A DNA stretch of 64,000 bases from an uncultured Pelagibacteraceae bacterium (GCA_902576115.1 CACGUE010000007.1:1-64000), one strand, 5' to 3'. Positions 20,245 through 31,039 are shown, counted from the first letter of the stretch. Numbers and translations: made by a program. Notes: generated by a model from the sequence alone, not told the origin.

Positions 20245-21568
20245 TTTCTTTTTCTAATAAATGTTGATCAATTAAATACGGTATATCTTTTTGCTTTTTC
20301 ACAATTGGATCAAACTTATTTCTTTCAATTATTTCATCTTTAAAATTTCTAATCAATCCTTGAACAGGCCATGAGGATCCTTCTCCAAAAGCACAAATAG
20401 TATGACCTTCAATTTGTTTTGTTACATCTAATAACATATCTACTTCATCCCTTGTGGCTTCACCTTTTGCCATTCTTTCTAACATTCTCCACATCCAACC
20501 AGAACCTTCTCTACATGGTGTACATTGACCACAGCTCTCGTGTTTATAAAATCTTGCAATTCTAGCCATACACTTAATAATGTCTTGATCCTTATTTATA
20601 ACCACGATACCAGCTGTTCCTAAACCAGTTTTGTTCTCAACACATGCATCAAAGTCCATTTTAATTGTTTCACACGTCTCTTTTGGTAGTAAAGGCATTG
20701 ATGAACCGCCAGGTATAACTGCTTTTAGATTATCCCATCCGCCTATTACTCCACCTGCATGTTTTTCAATTAATTCTTTTAAAGAAATTCCCATTTCTTC
20801 TTCTACGTTGCACGGGTTATTTACATTTCCTGAAATACAATAAATTTTAGAACCGGTATTTTTTGGTCTACCAAGAGATGAAAACCATTTTCCACCCCTT
20901 CTTAGTATAGTTGGCACCACTGAAATTGTTTCGACATTGTTTATTATTGTTGGGCAACCATAAAGGCCTATTAATGCTGGAAATGGAGGTTTTAATCTTG
21001 GTTGACCTTTTTTTCCTTCAATACTCTCAAGCAAAGCAGTTTCCTCACCACAGATATAAGCTCCAGCACCGTAATGAATGTATATGTCTAATTCCCAATC
21101 AGTCCCTGCAGAATTTTTTCCTAAGAGACCATCCTTGTATGCTTCATCGATAGCTGTTTGAAGCTTTTGTCCTTCATTAAAATATTCTCCTCTTATATAA
21201 ATATAGCACTTGTGTGCATTAACTGCGTAAGATGCAATTAAGCAGCCTTCTATTAATTTATGAGGTTCAAATCTTAGAATATCTCTATCTTTACATGTGC
21301 CAGGTTCAGACTCATCGGCATTAATTACTAAATAATGTGGTCTTGATCCAACTTCTTTTGGAGCAAAAGACCATTTCAATCCTGTAGGAAATCCAGCACC
21401 ACCTCTTCCTCTAAGTTCTGATGCTTTAATTTCATTAATTATCCATTCTCTTCCTTTGCCACAAATTTCTTTTGTATCCTTCCAGTCTCCCCTCTGTTTT
21501 GCAGATGCTAAGTCAGCACCAAAATCATTGTATAAATTTTGAAAAATTCTATCTTTATCTTCAAGCAT
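20237..21568 (-). CDS. nuoF: NADH-quinone oxidoreductase subunit F
   Basis: NADH-oxidising subunit of complex I with FMN and the N3 cluster. The flavin/NADH segments are [31 protein letters not shown] and YIRGEY. The 4Fe-4S ligands are in [12 protein letters not shown] with a distal cysteine in TICAFGEG. The track starts at 21577 with GTG. The ATG at 21568 ([13 protein letters not shown]) overlaps the nuoE stop by 8 bases, matching the overlap pattern of other genes here, and gives 443 residues. Confidence 0.97.
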   Translation of the reverse strand: MLEDKDRIFQNLYNDFGADLASAKQRGDWKDTKEICGKGREWIINEIKASELRGRGGAGFPTGLKWSFAPKEVGSRPHYLVINADESEPGTCKDRDILRFEPHKLIEGCLIASYAVNAHKCYIYIRGEYFNEGQKLQTAIDEAYKDGLLGKNSAGTDWELDIYIHYGAGAYICGEETALLESIEGKKGQPRLKPPFPALIGLYGCPTIINNVETISVVPTILRRGGKWFSSLGRPKNTGSKIYCISGNVNNPCNVEEEMGISLKELIEKHAGGVIGGWDNLKAVIPGGSSMPLLPKETCETIKMDFDACVENKTGLGTAGIVVINKDQDIIKCMARIARFYKHESCGQCTPCREGSGWMWRMLERMAKGEATRDEVDMLLDVTKQIEGHTICAFGEGSSWPVQGLIRNFKDEIIERNKFDPIVKKQKDIPYLIDQHLLEKENA

Positions 21569-22169
21569 TTTTATCACCTATTAATGTTTTTCTAGTATTT
21601 TCTGGTTCAGAACTTAATCTTCCTCTATAAGATCCTGGTTGGGGAATTTCATCATTATTTATTTTATCAATTATTTGCTCAAGTTTTGTTGGATCTAAAT
21701 CTTCATAATAATCTTCATTTAATTGAAGCATTGGAGCGTTCACACAAGCGCCTAAACATTCCACCTCTAACCAAGAAGTTTTTCCATCCTCAGACAAACG
21801 ATTTTCTTCCTCAGAAATTTTTCGTTTACAAACATCTACTAAATTATACGCGCCCCTTAACATACATGGCGTTGTTGTACACACTTGAAAGAAATATTTA
21901 CCAACTGGAGTTAAATTATACATGCTATAAAATGTAGCCACTTCATATACTTTTATATATGGCATATCTAAATACTTTGCTATGTATTTCATTGCACTTA
22001 AAGGTATCCAATTATCATTTTGTTTTTGTGCTAAATATAATAAAGCCATGACAGCACTTTGTTGTTTTCCAGCGGGATAATTTTTAATAATACTATCTGC
22101 AGTTTCTATGTTTTTTTTACTAAACTCAAATTTGTCAGGTTGTACTTTTGATATTTTTTTAACAGCCAT
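21561..22169 (-). CDS. nuoE: NADH-quinone oxidoreductase subunit E
   Basis: Thioredoxin-fold 2Fe-2S subunit (N1a) of complex I, 202 residues. Cluster ligands are seen in [13 protein letters not shown] and [15 protein letters not shown]. The N-terminal helical part contains [18 protein letters not shown] and [14 protein letters not shown]-terminal extension of about 35 residues after GACVNAP ([22 protein letters not shown]) is typical of the alphaproteobacterial and mitochondrial branch. It starts on the last base of nuoD. Confidence 0.97.
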   Translation of the reverse strand: MAVKKISKVQPDKFEFSKKNIETADSIIKNYPAGKQQSAVMALLYLAQKQNDNWIPLSAMKYIAKYLDMPYIKVYEVATFYSMYNLTPVGKYFFQVCTTTPCMLRGAYNLVDVCKRKISEEENRLSEDGKTSWLEVECLGACVNAPMLQLNEDYYEDLDPTKLEQIIDKINNDEIPQPGSYRGRLSSEPENTRKTLIGDKNA

Positions 22170-23344
22170 TATCTATCTACCTCACCAAAAACAATATCCA
22201 TTGAACCTAAAACTGCAGGAACATCAGCTAACATATGACCTTTAATTAAGTAATCCATCGCTTGCAAATGAGAAAATCCTGGAGCTCTAATTTTGCATTT
22301 ATATGGTTTGCTTGAACCATCCGAAATTAAGTAAACACCAAATTCTCCTTTAGGAGCCTCCACAGCTGTATATATTTCATCTTTATCAACTCTATAACCT
22401 TCGGTATATAACTTGAAATGATGGATCAATGCTTCCATAGATTGTTTTATTTCTTTTTTTGGTGGTGGACTGATTTTTCCATCATCAGTTTTAATTGGTC
22501 CTACAGGTAAATTTGCCAAGCATTGATTTATTATATTTATACTTTCTTTCATTTCTTCAATTCTGCATAGGTATCTGTCGTAACAATCGCCATTTTTTCC
22601 TACTGGAATTTTGAATTCGAATTGTTCATAACAATCGTAAGGTTGGGATTTTCTTAAATCCCAGGCAACTCCAGATCCTCTCAACATAACACCAGAAAAA
22701 GAATAATCGAGAGCGTCTTGTTTTGATACTACTCCAATATCAACGTTCCTTTGTTTAAATATTCGGTTATCAGTTAAAAGTAATTCTAAATCATTTATTA
22801 TTTTTGGAAATCTTTCACAAAATTTTCCGATCTCTTTGTCTAATCCTTTTGGTAGATCTTGATGTACTCCTCCAGCTCTAAAATAATTGGCATGCAATCT
22901 AGAACCAGAAACTTTTTCATAAAAACCCATTAATATTTCTCTCTCTTCAAATCCCCATAAGGTTGGAGTTAATGCGCCAACATCCATTGCTTGTGTTGTG
23001 ACATTTAAAATATGACTAAGTATTCTTCCAATCTCACAAAACATTACTCTTATGTATTGAGCTCTTATCGGAACTTCTATTTTTAGAATTTTTTCAATTG
23101 CTAAAGCAAAAGCATGTTCTTGGTTCATTGGTGCAACATAATCTAGTCGATCAAAATACGGTACAGCTTGGGTATAAGTTTTATTTTCAATCAATTTTTC
23201 TGTACCTCTATGCAATAAACCAATGTGTGGATCTGCTTTTTCAACAATTTCGCCATCTAATTGCAATATTAATCGCAAAACTCCATGAGCAGCGGGATGC
23301 TGAGGTCCAAAATTCAAATTTAAAGTTTTAGTTTCTTTTGCCAT
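22169..23344 (-). CDS. nuoD: NADH-quinone oxidoreductase subunit D
   Basis: 49-kDa-type subunit of complex I, which forms the quinone site with NuoB. It has 391 residues. The N-terminal [16 protein letters not shown] contains the conserved histidines near the quinone headgroup. Further family text includes [31 protein letters not shown] and [14 protein letters not shown]. It is separate from nuoC, as in alphaproteobacteria and unlike the fused nuoCD of enterobacteria. Confidence 0.98.
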   Translation of the reverse strand: MAKETKTLNLNFGPQHPAAHGVLRLILQLDGEIVEKADPHIGLLHRGTEKLIENKTYTQAVPYFDRLDYVAPMNQEHAFALAIEKILKIEVPIRAQYIRVMFCEIGRILSHILNVTTQAMDVGALTPTLWGFEEREILMGFYEKVSGSRLHANYFRAGGVHQDLPKGLDKEIGKFCERFPKIINDLELLLTDNRIFKQRNVDIGVVSKQDALDYSFSGVMLRGSGVAWDLRKSQPYDCYEQFEFKIPVGKNGDCYDRYLCRIEEMKESINIINQCLANLPVGPIKTDDGKISPPPKKEIKQSMEALIHHFKLYTEGYRVDKDEIYTAVEAPKGEFGVYLISDGSSKPYKCKIRAPGFSHLQAMDYLIKGHMLADVPAVLGSMDIVFGEVDR

Positions 23345-23934
23345 TATTCTTTAGTTTGTTCTTTTATATACTTTGTTCCTTCCCAAGGACTTTCATAATC
23401 AAAGTTTCTATAATTTTGCTCTAATTTGACTGGTTCATAAATAACTTTTTTAGTTTCATGACTGTATCTAACTTCATTGTGACCTGTTAAAGGAAAATCT
23501 TTTCTCAATGGATGTCCTTCAAAACCATAATCTGTAAGTATTCGTCTTAGATCTGGATGATCTTTGAAATCAATTCCATACATGTCAAATACTTCTCTTT
23601 CCATCCAATTTGCAGCAGGAAATATTGAAGTTATTGATCCAACAATTTCTTTTTCTTTTACATCTATCTCTATGATAATTCTTTGATTAAATTCATGACT
23701 TAATAATAGATAAACTAATTTAAATCTAATTTCATTTTCAGGAAAATCTACAGCTGTGATATCTATCAGTTGTCTGAACTTAGTTTTAGGATTTGTTTTT
23801 AAGAACAAAATAACTTCTATTAAGTCCGTTTCATCAATTTTTAAGTAAATTTGATTATGTTTAATTAAAGAACTTTTTATTTTAGTATTTAGTTGTGAAT
23901 TCAAAATTTTTTCTAAATCCTGGATGTTTTGCAT
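23344..23934 (-). CDS. nuoC: NADH-quinone oxidoreductase subunit C
   Basis: 30-kDa-type peripheral subunit of complex I with no cofactor, 196 residues. The C-terminal signature is [20 protein letters not shown], followed by [19 protein letters not shown]. The N-terminal half is variable. It ends on the first base of nuoD and starts three bases after nuoB. Confidence 0.97.
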   Translation of the reverse strand: MQNIQDLEKILNSQLNTKIKSSLIKHNQIYLKIDETDLIEVILFLKTNPKTKFRQLIDITAVDFPENEIRFKLVYLLLSHEFNQRIIIEIDVKEKEIVGSITSIFPAANWMEREVFDMYGIDFKDHPDLRRILTDYGFEGHPLRKDFPLTGHNEVRYSHETKKVIYEPVKLEQNYRNFDYESPWEGTKYIKEQTKE

Positions 23935-23937
23935 TTT

Positions 23938-24459
23938 TTATCTTTCCAGAGAACCTTTGTTCCTGATTTTCTTTTGAAGTTGCATTATCCCATATAAAAG
24001 TGCTTCGGCGGAAGGAGGGCACCCGGGAACATATACATCAACTGGCACAATACGATCACATCCTCTTACTACAGAATAAGAGTAATGATAATATCCTCCA
24101 CCATTTGCACAACTCCCCATAGAAATTACATATCTTGGTTCTGGCATCTGGTCATAAACTTTTCTTAGTGCTGGAGCCATTTTATTTGTAAGAGTTCCAG
24201 CAACAATCATAACATCTGATTGTCTAGGTGAAGCTCTTGGGGCAGCACCAAATCTTTCTAAATCATATCTTGGCATTGAAGTTTGCATCATTTCAACTGC
24301 ACAACATGCAAGACCAAAAGTCATCCAATGCAATGATCCAGTTCTAGCCCAATTAACTAGATTATCTATTGATGTTGTTATAAAACCATTATCACTAAAA
24401 TCTTGTGCTAATTGTTTAAATTCTTCTGGAATATTTTTTTTTCTTTCTTCTAAATTCAT
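23938..24459 (-). CDS. nuoB: NADH-quinone oxidoreductase subunit B
   Basis: PSST-type subunit carrying the terminal cluster N2 next to the quinone site, 173 residues. Ligands are in [19 protein letters not shown] and [14 protein letters not shown]. The tandem cysteine pair and the other two cysteines are all present, so the cluster should be functional. It starts one base after nuoA. Confidence 0.98.
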   Translation of the reverse strand: MNLEERKKNIPEEFKQLAQDFSDNGFITTSIDNLVNWARTGSLHWMTFGLACCAVEMMQTSMPRYDLERFGAAPRASPRQSDVMIVAGTLTNKMAPALRKVYDQMPEPRYVISMGSCANGGGYYHYSYSVVRGCDRIVPVDVYVPGCPPSAEALLYGIMQLQKKIRNKGSLER

Positions 24460-24460
24460 T

Positions 24461-24829
24461 TTATTCCCAATCTAATGCTCCTTTTTTCCACTCATAAATA
24501 AACCCAATAGTAAGAATAAATAGAAAGATCATCATTGATGTAAATCCAAATATACCAATTTTGCCTAAAGATATTGCCCAAGGAAATAGAAAAGCGATTT
24601 CTAAATCAAAAATAATAAATAATATTGCTACAAGATAAAATCGAACATCAAATTCCATTCTAGAGTCATTAAATGGTTCAAATCCACACTCGTATGCTGA
24701 TAATTTTTCTGGATCAGGGTTTTTTGGAGATGCTAAATAATTGACCGCCACAAATGCTACACTTAATACAAGTGCAACTAGTAAAAATACAATAATTGGC
24801 AAATAATCTTTTAAAAATTCTGCAAGCAT
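24461..24829 (-). CDS. nuoA: NADH-quinone oxidoreductase subunit A
   Basis: Three-helix membrane subunit of complex I. The conserved loop [20 protein letters not shown] carries the cysteine next to the quinone tunnel. The track start at 24847 is a GTG. The ATG at 24829 ([12 protein letters not shown]) fits the family better and gives 122 residues. It is the first nuo gene. The only SD-like string upstream (AAAAGG) lies about 17 bases away inside a small hairpin. No terminator separates it from the upstream tRNA pair. Confidence 0.95.
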   Translation of the reverse strand: MLAEFLKDYLPIIVFLLVALVLSVAFVAVNYLASPKNPDPEKLSAYECGFEPFNDSRMEFDVRFYLVAILFIIFDLEIAFLFPWAISLGKIGIFGFTSMMIFLFILTIGFIYEWKKGALDWE

Positions 24830-24847
24830 GATGAGTCTATATAGCAC

Positions 24848-24866
24848 CTTTTAGATCAACTAAAAG
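24848..24866 (-). promoter_or_regulatory. Small hairpin in the nuoA 5' region
   Basis: On the minus strand CUUUUAG-UUGAU-CUAAAAG forms a perfect 7-bp stem with a 5-base loop. It ends 18 bases before the nuoA ATG and contains the only purine-rich SD-like stretch. It is not followed by a U-tract, so it is not an intrinsic terminator. It may modulate translation or protect the mRNA after tRNA excision. The stem is A/U-rich and weak, so the function is uncertain. Confidence 0.3.
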
Positions 24867-24912
24867 AGCAGATAGGTCACATTTTAAGGCTCTATTTTAT
24901 TCAATTATTTGA

Positions 24913-24989
24913 TGGCGGGAGTGAAGGGACTCGAACCCTCGACCTATCGCGTGACAGGCGATCGCTCTAACCAACTGAGCTACACCCCC
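24913..24989 (-). tRNA. tRNA-Asp (anticodon GUC)
   Basis: A cloverleaf of 77 bases with encoded CCA. Acceptor GGGGGTG pairs with CACTCCC. The D-loop segment AGCTCAGTTGGTTAGAGC, anticodon loop CTGTCAC giving GUC, and T-loop TTCGAGT are all present. It lies 6 bases downstream of tRNA-Val on the same strand. Confidence 0.96.
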
Positions 24990-24995
24990 GTGTTC

Positions 24996-25071
24996 TGGTG
25001 GGCAGTAAAGGACTCGAACCTTTGACCCCCTCGGTGTAAACGAGATGCTCTACCAACTGAGCTAACCGCCC
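24996..25071 (-). tRNA. tRNA-Val (anticodon UAC)
   Basis: A cloverleaf of 76 bases with encoded CCA. Acceptor GGGCGGT pairs with ACTGCCC. The D-arm AGCTCAGTTGGTAGAGC, anticodon loop TTTACAC giving UAC, and T-loop TTCGAGT are normal. It is the first gene of a probable tRNA-Val, tRNA-Asp, nuo transcript. Confidence 0.96.
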
Positions 25072-25082
25072 AAAACATGGTA

Positions 25083-25111
25083 CTATTACATCAAGCTTAT
25101 TATAATGTAAA
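25083..25111 (-). promoter_or_regulatory. Candidate promoter of the tRNA-Val/tRNA-Asp (and nuo) transcript
   Basis: On the minus strand TTTACA (25111-25106), a 17-base spacer and TAATAG (25088-25083) place a transcription start a few bases before the tRNA-Val 5' end. The spacing is ideal and the -35 is good, but the -10 match is only fair. In such A+T-rich DNA chance matches are common. Confidence 0.4.
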
Positions 25112-25118
25112 TTGTTTA

Positions 25119-27506
25119 TTACTGAATACTAGCCTGAGATTTGTCGTCTTTTTTAGTTTCAGTTAATTTATCTACTTCAGTCCATTCAGTAGGCTTTAAT
25201 TCTTTCGTTAAAGCTATTTTAATTACTTCATCAGCAGTTTCTACTGGTACTATTTCAATATCGTCTTTCACTTTTTTTGGTACATCAACTAAATCTTTTT
25301 CATTCTCTTTAGGTATCAAAACTTTTTTTACTCCAGCTCTATGTGCTGCTAATAGTTTTTCTTTTAGTCCACCAATTGGCAAAACTTGGCCTGTGATTGT
25401 TACTTCACCTGTCATTGCTATTTCTTTTTTAACTGGAACTTTTGTAATAGAAGATACAATTGATGTAACCATAGCTATACCCGCTGAAGGGCCATCTTTT
25501 GGTGTTGCTCCTTCTGGAACATGGATATGAAAGTCTTTTTTCTCGAACAGTGGTGGTGTTACACCAAATTCTAAACATTTTGATCTTACATAAGATTTTG
25601 CAGCTTTTACAGATTCTTGCATTACATCACCTAATTTACCAGTTATTTGCATTCTTCCCTTACCTGGCATATTTACTGTTTCAACTTTTAATATCTCCCC
25701 CCCAAACTCTGTCCAAGCTAAACCTATTACTATTCCAACTTTATCTTTTGCTTCTAATTCACCAAATTTAAATTTCTTAATTCCAAGAAAGTCGGGTATA
25801 TTTTTTTCATTAACATCAACACTCTTTTCTTCGTTATTTACAACTTTTTTAACAACTTTTCTTGTTACTTTTGATATTTCTCTCTCTAAATTTCTAACAC
25901 CACTTTCTCTTGTATAGCTTCTTATAATTTCTTTAATTGTATCATCTGCTAACTTCATTTCACCTTCTTTGACACCATTGTCTTTAATTTGTTTAGGAAG
26001 TAAATATTTATTAGCTATATTAATCTTTTCATCCTCTGTATATCCAGGAATTCTTATAACTTCCATTCTGTCTAAAAGTGGAGGAAGAATATTTAGTGTA
26101 TTTGCTGTTGTTACAAACATTACATCTGACAAATCATAATCAACTTCTAGGTAATGATCATTGAATGTTGTGTTTTGTTCAGGATCTAAAGCCTCTAATA
26201 AAGCTGATGATGGATCGCCTCTATAATCGTTTCCAACTTTATCAATTTCGTCAAGTAAAAATAAAGGATTTTTAGTTCCTGCTTTTTTCATCATTTGAAT
26301 TATTTTTCCGGGAAGTGATCCGATGTAAGTTCTTCTATGACCTCTTACTTCTGCTTCATCTCTAACTCCACCTAAAGACATTCGTACAAATTGCCTATTT
26401 GTTGCTTTAGCTATTGATTTTCCTAATGAAGTTTTACCTACACCAGGGGGTCCCACTAAACAAAGTATTGGACCTTTGATTTTATCCATTCTTTTTTGCA
26501 CAGCTAAAAATTCGATAATTCTCTCTTTAACTTTTTCTAATCCAAAATGATCTTCTTCAAGAATTTTTAAAGCTTTATTTAAATCTATATCTACTTTATC
26601 CTTTTTAAACCATGGCAAATCTATCATCCAATCTAGATAATTTCTTACAACTGTAGCTTCGGCAGACATAGGGCTCATATTTTTTAATTTTTTAAGTTCA
26701 GACATGCATTTTTTTTCGACTTCTTTAGGCATCTTTGCTTTTAATATCGATTTTTTTAAACTTGTGGTTTCGTCTTTACCATCTTCAATTTCACCTAATT
26801 CTTTTTGGATAGCTTTTAGTTGTTCATTTAAATAATATTCTCTCTGAGTTTTCTCCATTTGAGTTTTAACTCTACCTCTTATTCTTTTTTCAACACCTAT
26901 TATGCTTGCCTCATTTTCCATGATTTTAATGATGCTATTTAATCTTTTTTTAACATCCAGAATTTCAAAGATTTGTTGTTTTTCTGAGATGCTAGCATTG
27001 ATGTGTGAAATTATATTATCAGCAACTTTAGAGGGATCTTTTAATTGCTTAATGTTGTTGATTGTCTCTGAAGAGATTTTCTTATTAACACTTGTCAGTT
27101 TTTCTAGTCTTTTTATAGCAGTTAAGCTTAATGGGAGTAGATCGTCTTCTTTTGATATAACATCTTTTTGATACTCAAATGAACATTTGATAAATTTTTC
27201 ATCATCTTTAAAATCAACAATTTTTACTCTTTTAGTACCCTCAACTAATACTTTAACAGTTCCGTCTGGTAGTTTAAGTAGCTGTAAAATGTTACTTTCA
27301 CATCCGTAAGTGAAAACGTCATTTTTTTTTGGGTCATCAACTTCAGAATTTTTTTGTGTAACTAAAACAATTTTTTTATCACCCTTCATTACTTCATTTA
27401 AAGCAGTTATAGATTTATCTCTTCCAACAAATAATGGAATGACCATACTTGGGAAGACAACTATGTCTCTTAATGGTAATAACGGTAATGTTACTTTTAT
27501 ATCCAT
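25119..27506 (-). CDS. lon: ATP-dependent protease Lon
   Basis: Cytoplasmic AAA+ serine protease of 795 residues, full length. The N-terminal substrate-binding domain begins LPLLPLRDIVVFPSMVIPLF. Walker A GPPGVGKTSLGKSIA and Walker B PLFLLDEIDK lie in the AAA+ module (about 300-570). The C-terminal protease domain has the catalytic serine in DGPSAGIAM and the lysine in PIGGLKEKLLAAHRAGVKKV. A short charged tail ends it. It follows clpX with a 62-base gap that contains a possible promoter. Lon degrades misfolded and regulatory proteins. Confidence 0.98.
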   Translation of the reverse strand: MDIKVTLPLLPLRDIVVFPSMVIPLFVGRDKSITALNEVMKGDKKIVLVTQKNSEVDDPKKNDVFTYGCESNILQLLKLPDGTVKVLVEGTKRVKIVDFKDDEKFIKCSFEYQKDVISKEDDLLPLSLTAIKRLEKLTSVNKKISSETINNIKQLKDPSKVADNIISHINASISEKQQIFEILDVKKRLNSIIKIMENEASIIGVEKRIRGRVKTQMEKTQREYYLNEQLKAIQKELGEIEDGKDETTSLKKSILKAKMPKEVEKKCMSELKKLKNMSPMSAEATVVRNYLDWMIDLPWFKKDKVDIDLNKALKILEEDHFGLEKVKERIIEFLAVQKRMDKIKGPILCLVGPPGVGKTSLGKSIAKATNRQFVRMSLGGVRDEAEVRGHRRTYIGSLPGKIIQMMKKAGTKNPLFLLDEIDKVGNDYRGDPSSALLEALDPEQNTTFNDHYLEVDYDLSDVMFVTTANTLNILPPLLDRMEVIRIPGYTEDEKINIANKYLLPKQIKDNGVKEGEMKLADDTIKEIIRSYTRESGVRNLEREISKVTRKVVKKVVNNEEKSVDVNEKNIPDFLGIKKFKFGELEAKDKVGIVIGLAWTEFGGEILKVETVNMPGKGRMQITGKLGDVMQESVKAAKSYVRSKCLEFGVTPPLFEKKDFHIHVPEGATPKDGPSAGIAMVTSIVSSITKVPVKKEIAMTGEVTITGQVLPIGGLKEKLLAAHRAGVKKVLIPKENEKDLVDVPKKVKDDIEIVPVETADEVIKIALTKELKPTEWTEVDKLTETKKDDKSQASIQ

Positions 27507-27538
27507 CAGAGAAATATGGATATTATATTATATAATGC

Positions 27539-27568
27539 AATAGGAAATTATGGTTTATTAACGTTCAA
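27539..27568 (-). promoter_or_regulatory. Candidate lon promoter (possibly heat-shock sigma type)
   Basis: Directly after the clpX stop the minus strand reads TTGAAC (27568-27563), an 18-base spacer, then CCTATT (27544-27539). This resembles the TTGAA...CYTATNT form of alphaproteobacterial RpoH promoters, which would suit lon. A TATAATATAAT stretch nearer the gene is an alternative -10. The evidence is only similarity to a consensus. Confidence 0.25.
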
Positions 27569-28831
27569 TTATGCTGCTGAAGTCTTATCAGTTTTAGTTT
27601 TGTTCTTCGAATGAACAATAACAGGCGCTGATACGCCTTTCGCCGCACCAGAATCAATTATGACTTCTTCTATATTATCTTGACTTGGTAGATCAAACAT
27701 TGTTTTCAATAATATATTTTCCAGAATTGATCTAAGTCCTCTTGCTCCAGTTTTTTTTGATATAGCTTTGTTAGCAATATCTTTTACTGATTGATCTTTA
27801 AAAGTAAGTTTTACTCCCTCCAATTTAAATAGCTCTTGATATTGTTTAATTAGAGAATTTTTTGGCTCAAGTAAAATTTTAACTAAAGATTTCTCATCTA
27901 GATCGTCTAATGTTGCTGTTATTGGTAATCTTCCTATAAATTCTGGTATCAATCCATATTTCAATAAATCTTCTGGTTCAAGATTCTTCATCCACTCGCC
28001 CACTTTTTTATCTTCTAAACTTTTTACCTCCGCGCCAAAACCAATGGATGAACCTTTGTCTCTTTGAGAAATAATTTTATCTAAACCTGCAAACGCGCCA
28101 CCGCATATAAATAAAATGTTAGTGGTATCTACTTGTAAGAATTCTTGTTGAGGATGTTTTCTGCCACCTTGAGGAGGAACGCTAGCAACTGTTCCTTCCA
28201 TGATTTTTAACAAAGCTTGTTGTACACCTTCACCAGAAACATCTCTTGTAATTGATGGGTTTTCTGATTTTCTGCTAATTTTATCTACTTCATCAATATA
28301 AACAATTCCTCTTTGAGCCTTTTCAACATTATAATCTGCTGCTTGCAATAATTTTAATATTATATTTTCAACATCTTCACCGACATATCCAGCTTCAGTT
28401 AATGTAGTTGCATCTGCCATTGTAAATGGCACATCTAAAATTCTTGCTAAAGTTTGTGCTAATAATGTTTTTCCACATCCTGTTGGTCCAACTAACAGAA
28501 TATTTGATTTTGAAAGTTCTACATTTTTGCTTGTTTTATTTTCGTAATTTAATCTTTTGTAATGATTATGAACTGCAACTGATAAAACTTTTTTTGCATG
28601 ATCTTGTCCAATCACATAATCATCTAGAACTGCACAGATCTCTTTAGGTGATGGTAATCCATCTTGATGTTTTACAAAAGTATCTTTGCTCTCTTCTTTG
28701 ATGATGTCCATGCATAATTCAACACACTCATCACAAATAAAAACTGTTGGTCCAGCAATTAATTTTCTGACTTCATGCTGACTCTTTCCACAGAAAGAAC
28801 AGTAAAGAATATTTTTATTATTGTTGCTCAT
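27569..28831 (-). CDS. clpX: ATP-dependent Clp protease ATPase subunit ClpX
   Basis: AAA+ unfoldase that feeds substrates to ClpP, 420 residues. The N-terminal zinc-binding domain has ligands CSFCGKSQ and ICDECVELC. Walker A is [15 protein letters not shown], Walker B is [11 protein letters not shown], followed by [14 protein letters not shown]. The ClpP-contacting loop follows [14 protein letters not shown]-type sequence near residue 270. It is followed by lon and preceded by clpP, the standard tig-clpP-clpX-lon order. Confidence 0.98.
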   Translation of the reverse strand: MSNNNKNILYCSFCGKSQHEVRKLIAGPTVFICDECVELCMDIIKEESKDTFVKHQDGLPSPKEICAVLDDYVIGQDHAKKVLSVAVHNHYKRLNYENKTSKNVELSKSNILLVGPTGCGKTLLAQTLARILDVPFTMADATTLTEAGYVGEDVENIILKLLQAADYNVEKAQRGIVYIDEVDKISRKSENPSITRDVSGEGVQQALLKIMEGTVASVPPQGGRKHPQQEFLQVDTTNILFICGGAFAGLDKIISQRDKGSSIGFGAEVKSLEDKKVGEWMKNLEPEDLLKYGLIPEFIGRLPITATLDDLDEKSLVKILLEPKNSLIKQYQELFKLEGVKLTFKDQSVKDIANKAISKKTGARGLRSILENILLKTMFDLPSQDNIEEVIIDSGAAKGVSAPVIVHSKNKTKTDKTSAA

Positions 28832-28920
28832 AATTTTTTATAACGAATCAATTTGAATACTTTATTACAAAGATTACTTCTTAATCAAGTGTAGGTTGTG
28901 AATAAACTATATATTGTTGT

Positions 28921-29532
28921 TTAGTCTCTTTTTTCTACTACTTTATCGATCAAACCAAAATCTTTTGCGTTATTTGGAGTCATAAAATTGTCTCTTTCCA
29001 AAGCTTCTTTGATTTGATCAACTGACTTACCGGTGTGTTTAGAATAAATTTCATTCAATCTTTTTTTTAATGACATAACCTCATTAGCATGAATTTCTAT
29101 GTCTGTAGCTTGACCTTGAAAACCTGCAGAAGGTTGGTGAACCATTATTCTTGAATTTGGCAATGATAATCTTTTTCCTTTAGATCCTGCAGCCAGCAAA
29201 AAAGATCCCATACTTGCAGCTTGACCAATACATAATGTGCTAACCTCAGGTTTAATATATTGCATTGTATCGTAAATTCCTAAACCCGCTGTAACTAATC
29301 CTCCGGGACTATTGATGTACAAAGAAATTTCTTTTTTAGGATCTTCAGACTCTAAAAATAATAATTGAGCAGTAACTAAAGATGCAACCGCATCATTAAT
29401 TGGTCCAACTACAAAAACAATTCTCTCTTTTAATAATCTTGAATAAATATCATAAGCTCTTTCACCACGACTTGATTGCTCAACTACCATTGGTATTAAA
29501 GTATTTAGATGTTCTGGAATTTTTGTTGTCAT
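28921..29532 (-). CDS. clpP: ATP-dependent Clp protease proteolytic subunit ClpP
   Basis: Serine peptidase forming the tetradecameric barrel, 203 residues. Catalytic serine is in [14 protein letters not shown], histidine in [10 protein letters not shown], and aspartate in the ERDNFM segment. A short N-terminal propeptide (about 10 residues before [13 protein letters not shown]) is expected to be self-cleaved. It sits 31 bases after tig and 89 bases before clpX. Confidence 0.98.
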   Translation of the reverse strand: MTTKIPEHLNTLIPMVVEQSSRGERAYDIYSRLLKERIVFVVGPINDAVASLVTAQLLFLESEDPKKEISLYINSPGGLVTAGLGIYDTMQYIKPEVSTLCIGQAASMGSFLLAAGSKGKRLSLPNSRIMVHQPSAGFQGQATDIEIHANEVMSLKKRLNEIYSKHTGKSVDQIKEALERDNFMTPNNAKDFGLIDKVVEKRD

Positions 29533-29563
29533 AAGTGATTCGATTTACTTATACAACTTGTGA

Positions 29564-31033
29564 TTACTTTTTGCTAACTTTTTTTGTTGATTTAGTTTTT
29601 TTAGCTACTTTTTTTGGAGCTTTAGATGATTTGGTTGTTTTCTTTTCTTTTTTATCTTCCGACTTAACTTCTTTTTTCTCTTTAACTTTATTATCAGTAT
29701 TTTCAGATAGTTTTGCTAATTTCTCTTGCTCTTTTAGATTTTTTTCATTCTCTTCTTTTAAGATTTTTTCAGCTTCTTCTTTGCTAATTTCTTTTTTGTT
29801 TACTTTTGCTATTTTTTTAAGTTCAGCAATTATCTTTTCTTCATATACAGAACCTCTTAAACTCTCTATTGCTCCCGGGTTTTTCTCATAATACTCTTTG
29901 ACCATCTTTTCTTGTCCAGGCATCATTCTAAATTGTTTTTGTATTTCTACATTTAACTCTTCTTGAGATACTTTAATTTTATTTTTTTCACCAAATGCAT
30001 TTAGAATAAGACCAGTTTTTATTCTTTTTTTTGCTTGTTCCTCAAAATATTTTAAATTTTTTTTCTTCTCTTCTTCTTTCATGCCCTGAGCTAATAAATT
30101 TATCTCTTGTTCAATAAGGTTAGCAGGTAACTGATCTAGTTTTTGTTTTTCAATTTGTTCAAGAATTTGTTTTTTTGAAATCATTTCTAATGAATTTTTA
30201 AATTCATCGTTAATTTGTTTAGATATTAATTCTTTTAAATTATTTAAGTCCTTTGCTCCTAAATTTTTTGCAAAGTTGTCATCTATTTTGGTTTCTTCAG
30301 GTTTTTTTACTGCTGTAATTTTACATTCAAATACTGCAGATTTGTTAGCTACTTCTTTTTCTGGAAAGTTTTCTGGTAGTTTAACTTCTGCTTTTTTATC
30401 TTGTTTATTTTTGACACCCTCTAATTGCTTATCAAATCCTTTAATAAATAAATCTTTTCCAAGTTCTAATTGAGTATTTTTTCCTTCATTTCCTTTAAAA
30501 TCTTTACCATCAACTGTTGCTTTATAATCAAAAACTACTAAATCACCCACTTTAGCAGCATAACTTTCTTCAGCTTCTTTAAAATTTTTCTGAGTTTTTG
30601 CTATTTGATCAATTCTTTTATCTGTTTCTTTTGGATCAATTTTAACAACGTACTCGTTTACTTTTAAATCTTTTAATGATCCAACTTCAACATTAGGTAA
30701 TTCTGTTACAGAAATTGTGTATTCAAGATCTTTACCTTCACCAAACGATTTTAAATCAATCTTTGGCTGACCTGCTGGTTTAATTTTATTATCCTCAAGA
30801 GCTTTTGTTGTTGTATCTTTTAATACTTTATCGATTACTTCTCCGTATACAGCTTTTCCAAATTGTCTTTTTAAAATTTCTGTAGGAACTTTACCTGGTC
30901 TGAATCCTTTTAAAACGACATCTTTTTTAATCTCTTCGTATTTTTCTTCGAGATATCCAGATATAGTTTTTTTATCGATAAAAACTTTTATATCTTTTTC
31001 TAAACCTTTTTTATTTTCTACTGTTACTTTCAT
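29564..31033 (-). CDS. tig: Trigger factor (ribosome-associated prolyl isomerase)
   Basis: Chaperone that binds the ribosome exit tunnel. The track's 504-residue version begins inside tRNA-Leu. The real start is the ATG at 31033 (MKVTVENKKGLEKDIKVFID), giving 489 residues. The N-terminal ribosome-binding signature GFRPGKVPTEILKRQFGK lies near residue 45. The FKBP-type domain spans about residues 150-240 and the helical C-terminal domain follows. A highly charged lysine/glutamate tail of about 60 residues ends KKVAKKTKSTKKVSKK, longer than usual. Only six bases separate the start from the encoded CCA of tRNA-Leu. Confidence 0.96.
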   Translation of the reverse strand: MKVTVENKKGLEKDIKVFIDKKTISGYLEEKYEEIKKDVVLKGFRPGKVPTEILKRQFGKAVYGEVIDKVLKDTTTKALEDNKIKPAGQPKIDLKSFGEGKDLEYTISVTELPNVEVGSLKDLKVNEYVVKIDPKETDKRIDQIAKTQKNFKEAEESYAAKVGDLVVFDYKATVDGKDFKGNEGKNTQLELGKDLFIKGFDKQLEGVKNKQDKKAEVKLPENFPEKEVANKSAVFECKITAVKKPEETKIDDNFAKNLGAKDLNNLKELISKQINDEFKNSLEMISKKQILEQIEKQKLDQLPANLIEQEINLLAQGMKEEEKKKNLKYFEEQAKKRIKTGLILNAFGEKNKIKVSQEELNVEIQKQFRMMPGQEKMVKEYYEKNPGAIESLRGSVYEEKIIAELKKIAKVNKKEISKEEAEKILKEENEKNLKEQEKLAKLSENTDNKVKEKKEVKSEDKKEKKTTKSSKAPKKVAKKTKSTKKVSKK

Positions 31034-31039
31034 AAAATA

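Noticed and set aside
25141-25771. Plus-strand ORFs of 129 and 90 residues opposite lon
   Set aside because: They are antisense to conserved Lon protease-domain codons and have low-complexity Ser/Phe/Leu composition, typical of shadows in A+T-rich genes.
29535-29891. 118-residue plus-strand ORF opposite tig
   Set aside because: Its Phe/Ser-rich text mirrors the lysine/glutamate-rich tail of trigger factor and is not a real gene.
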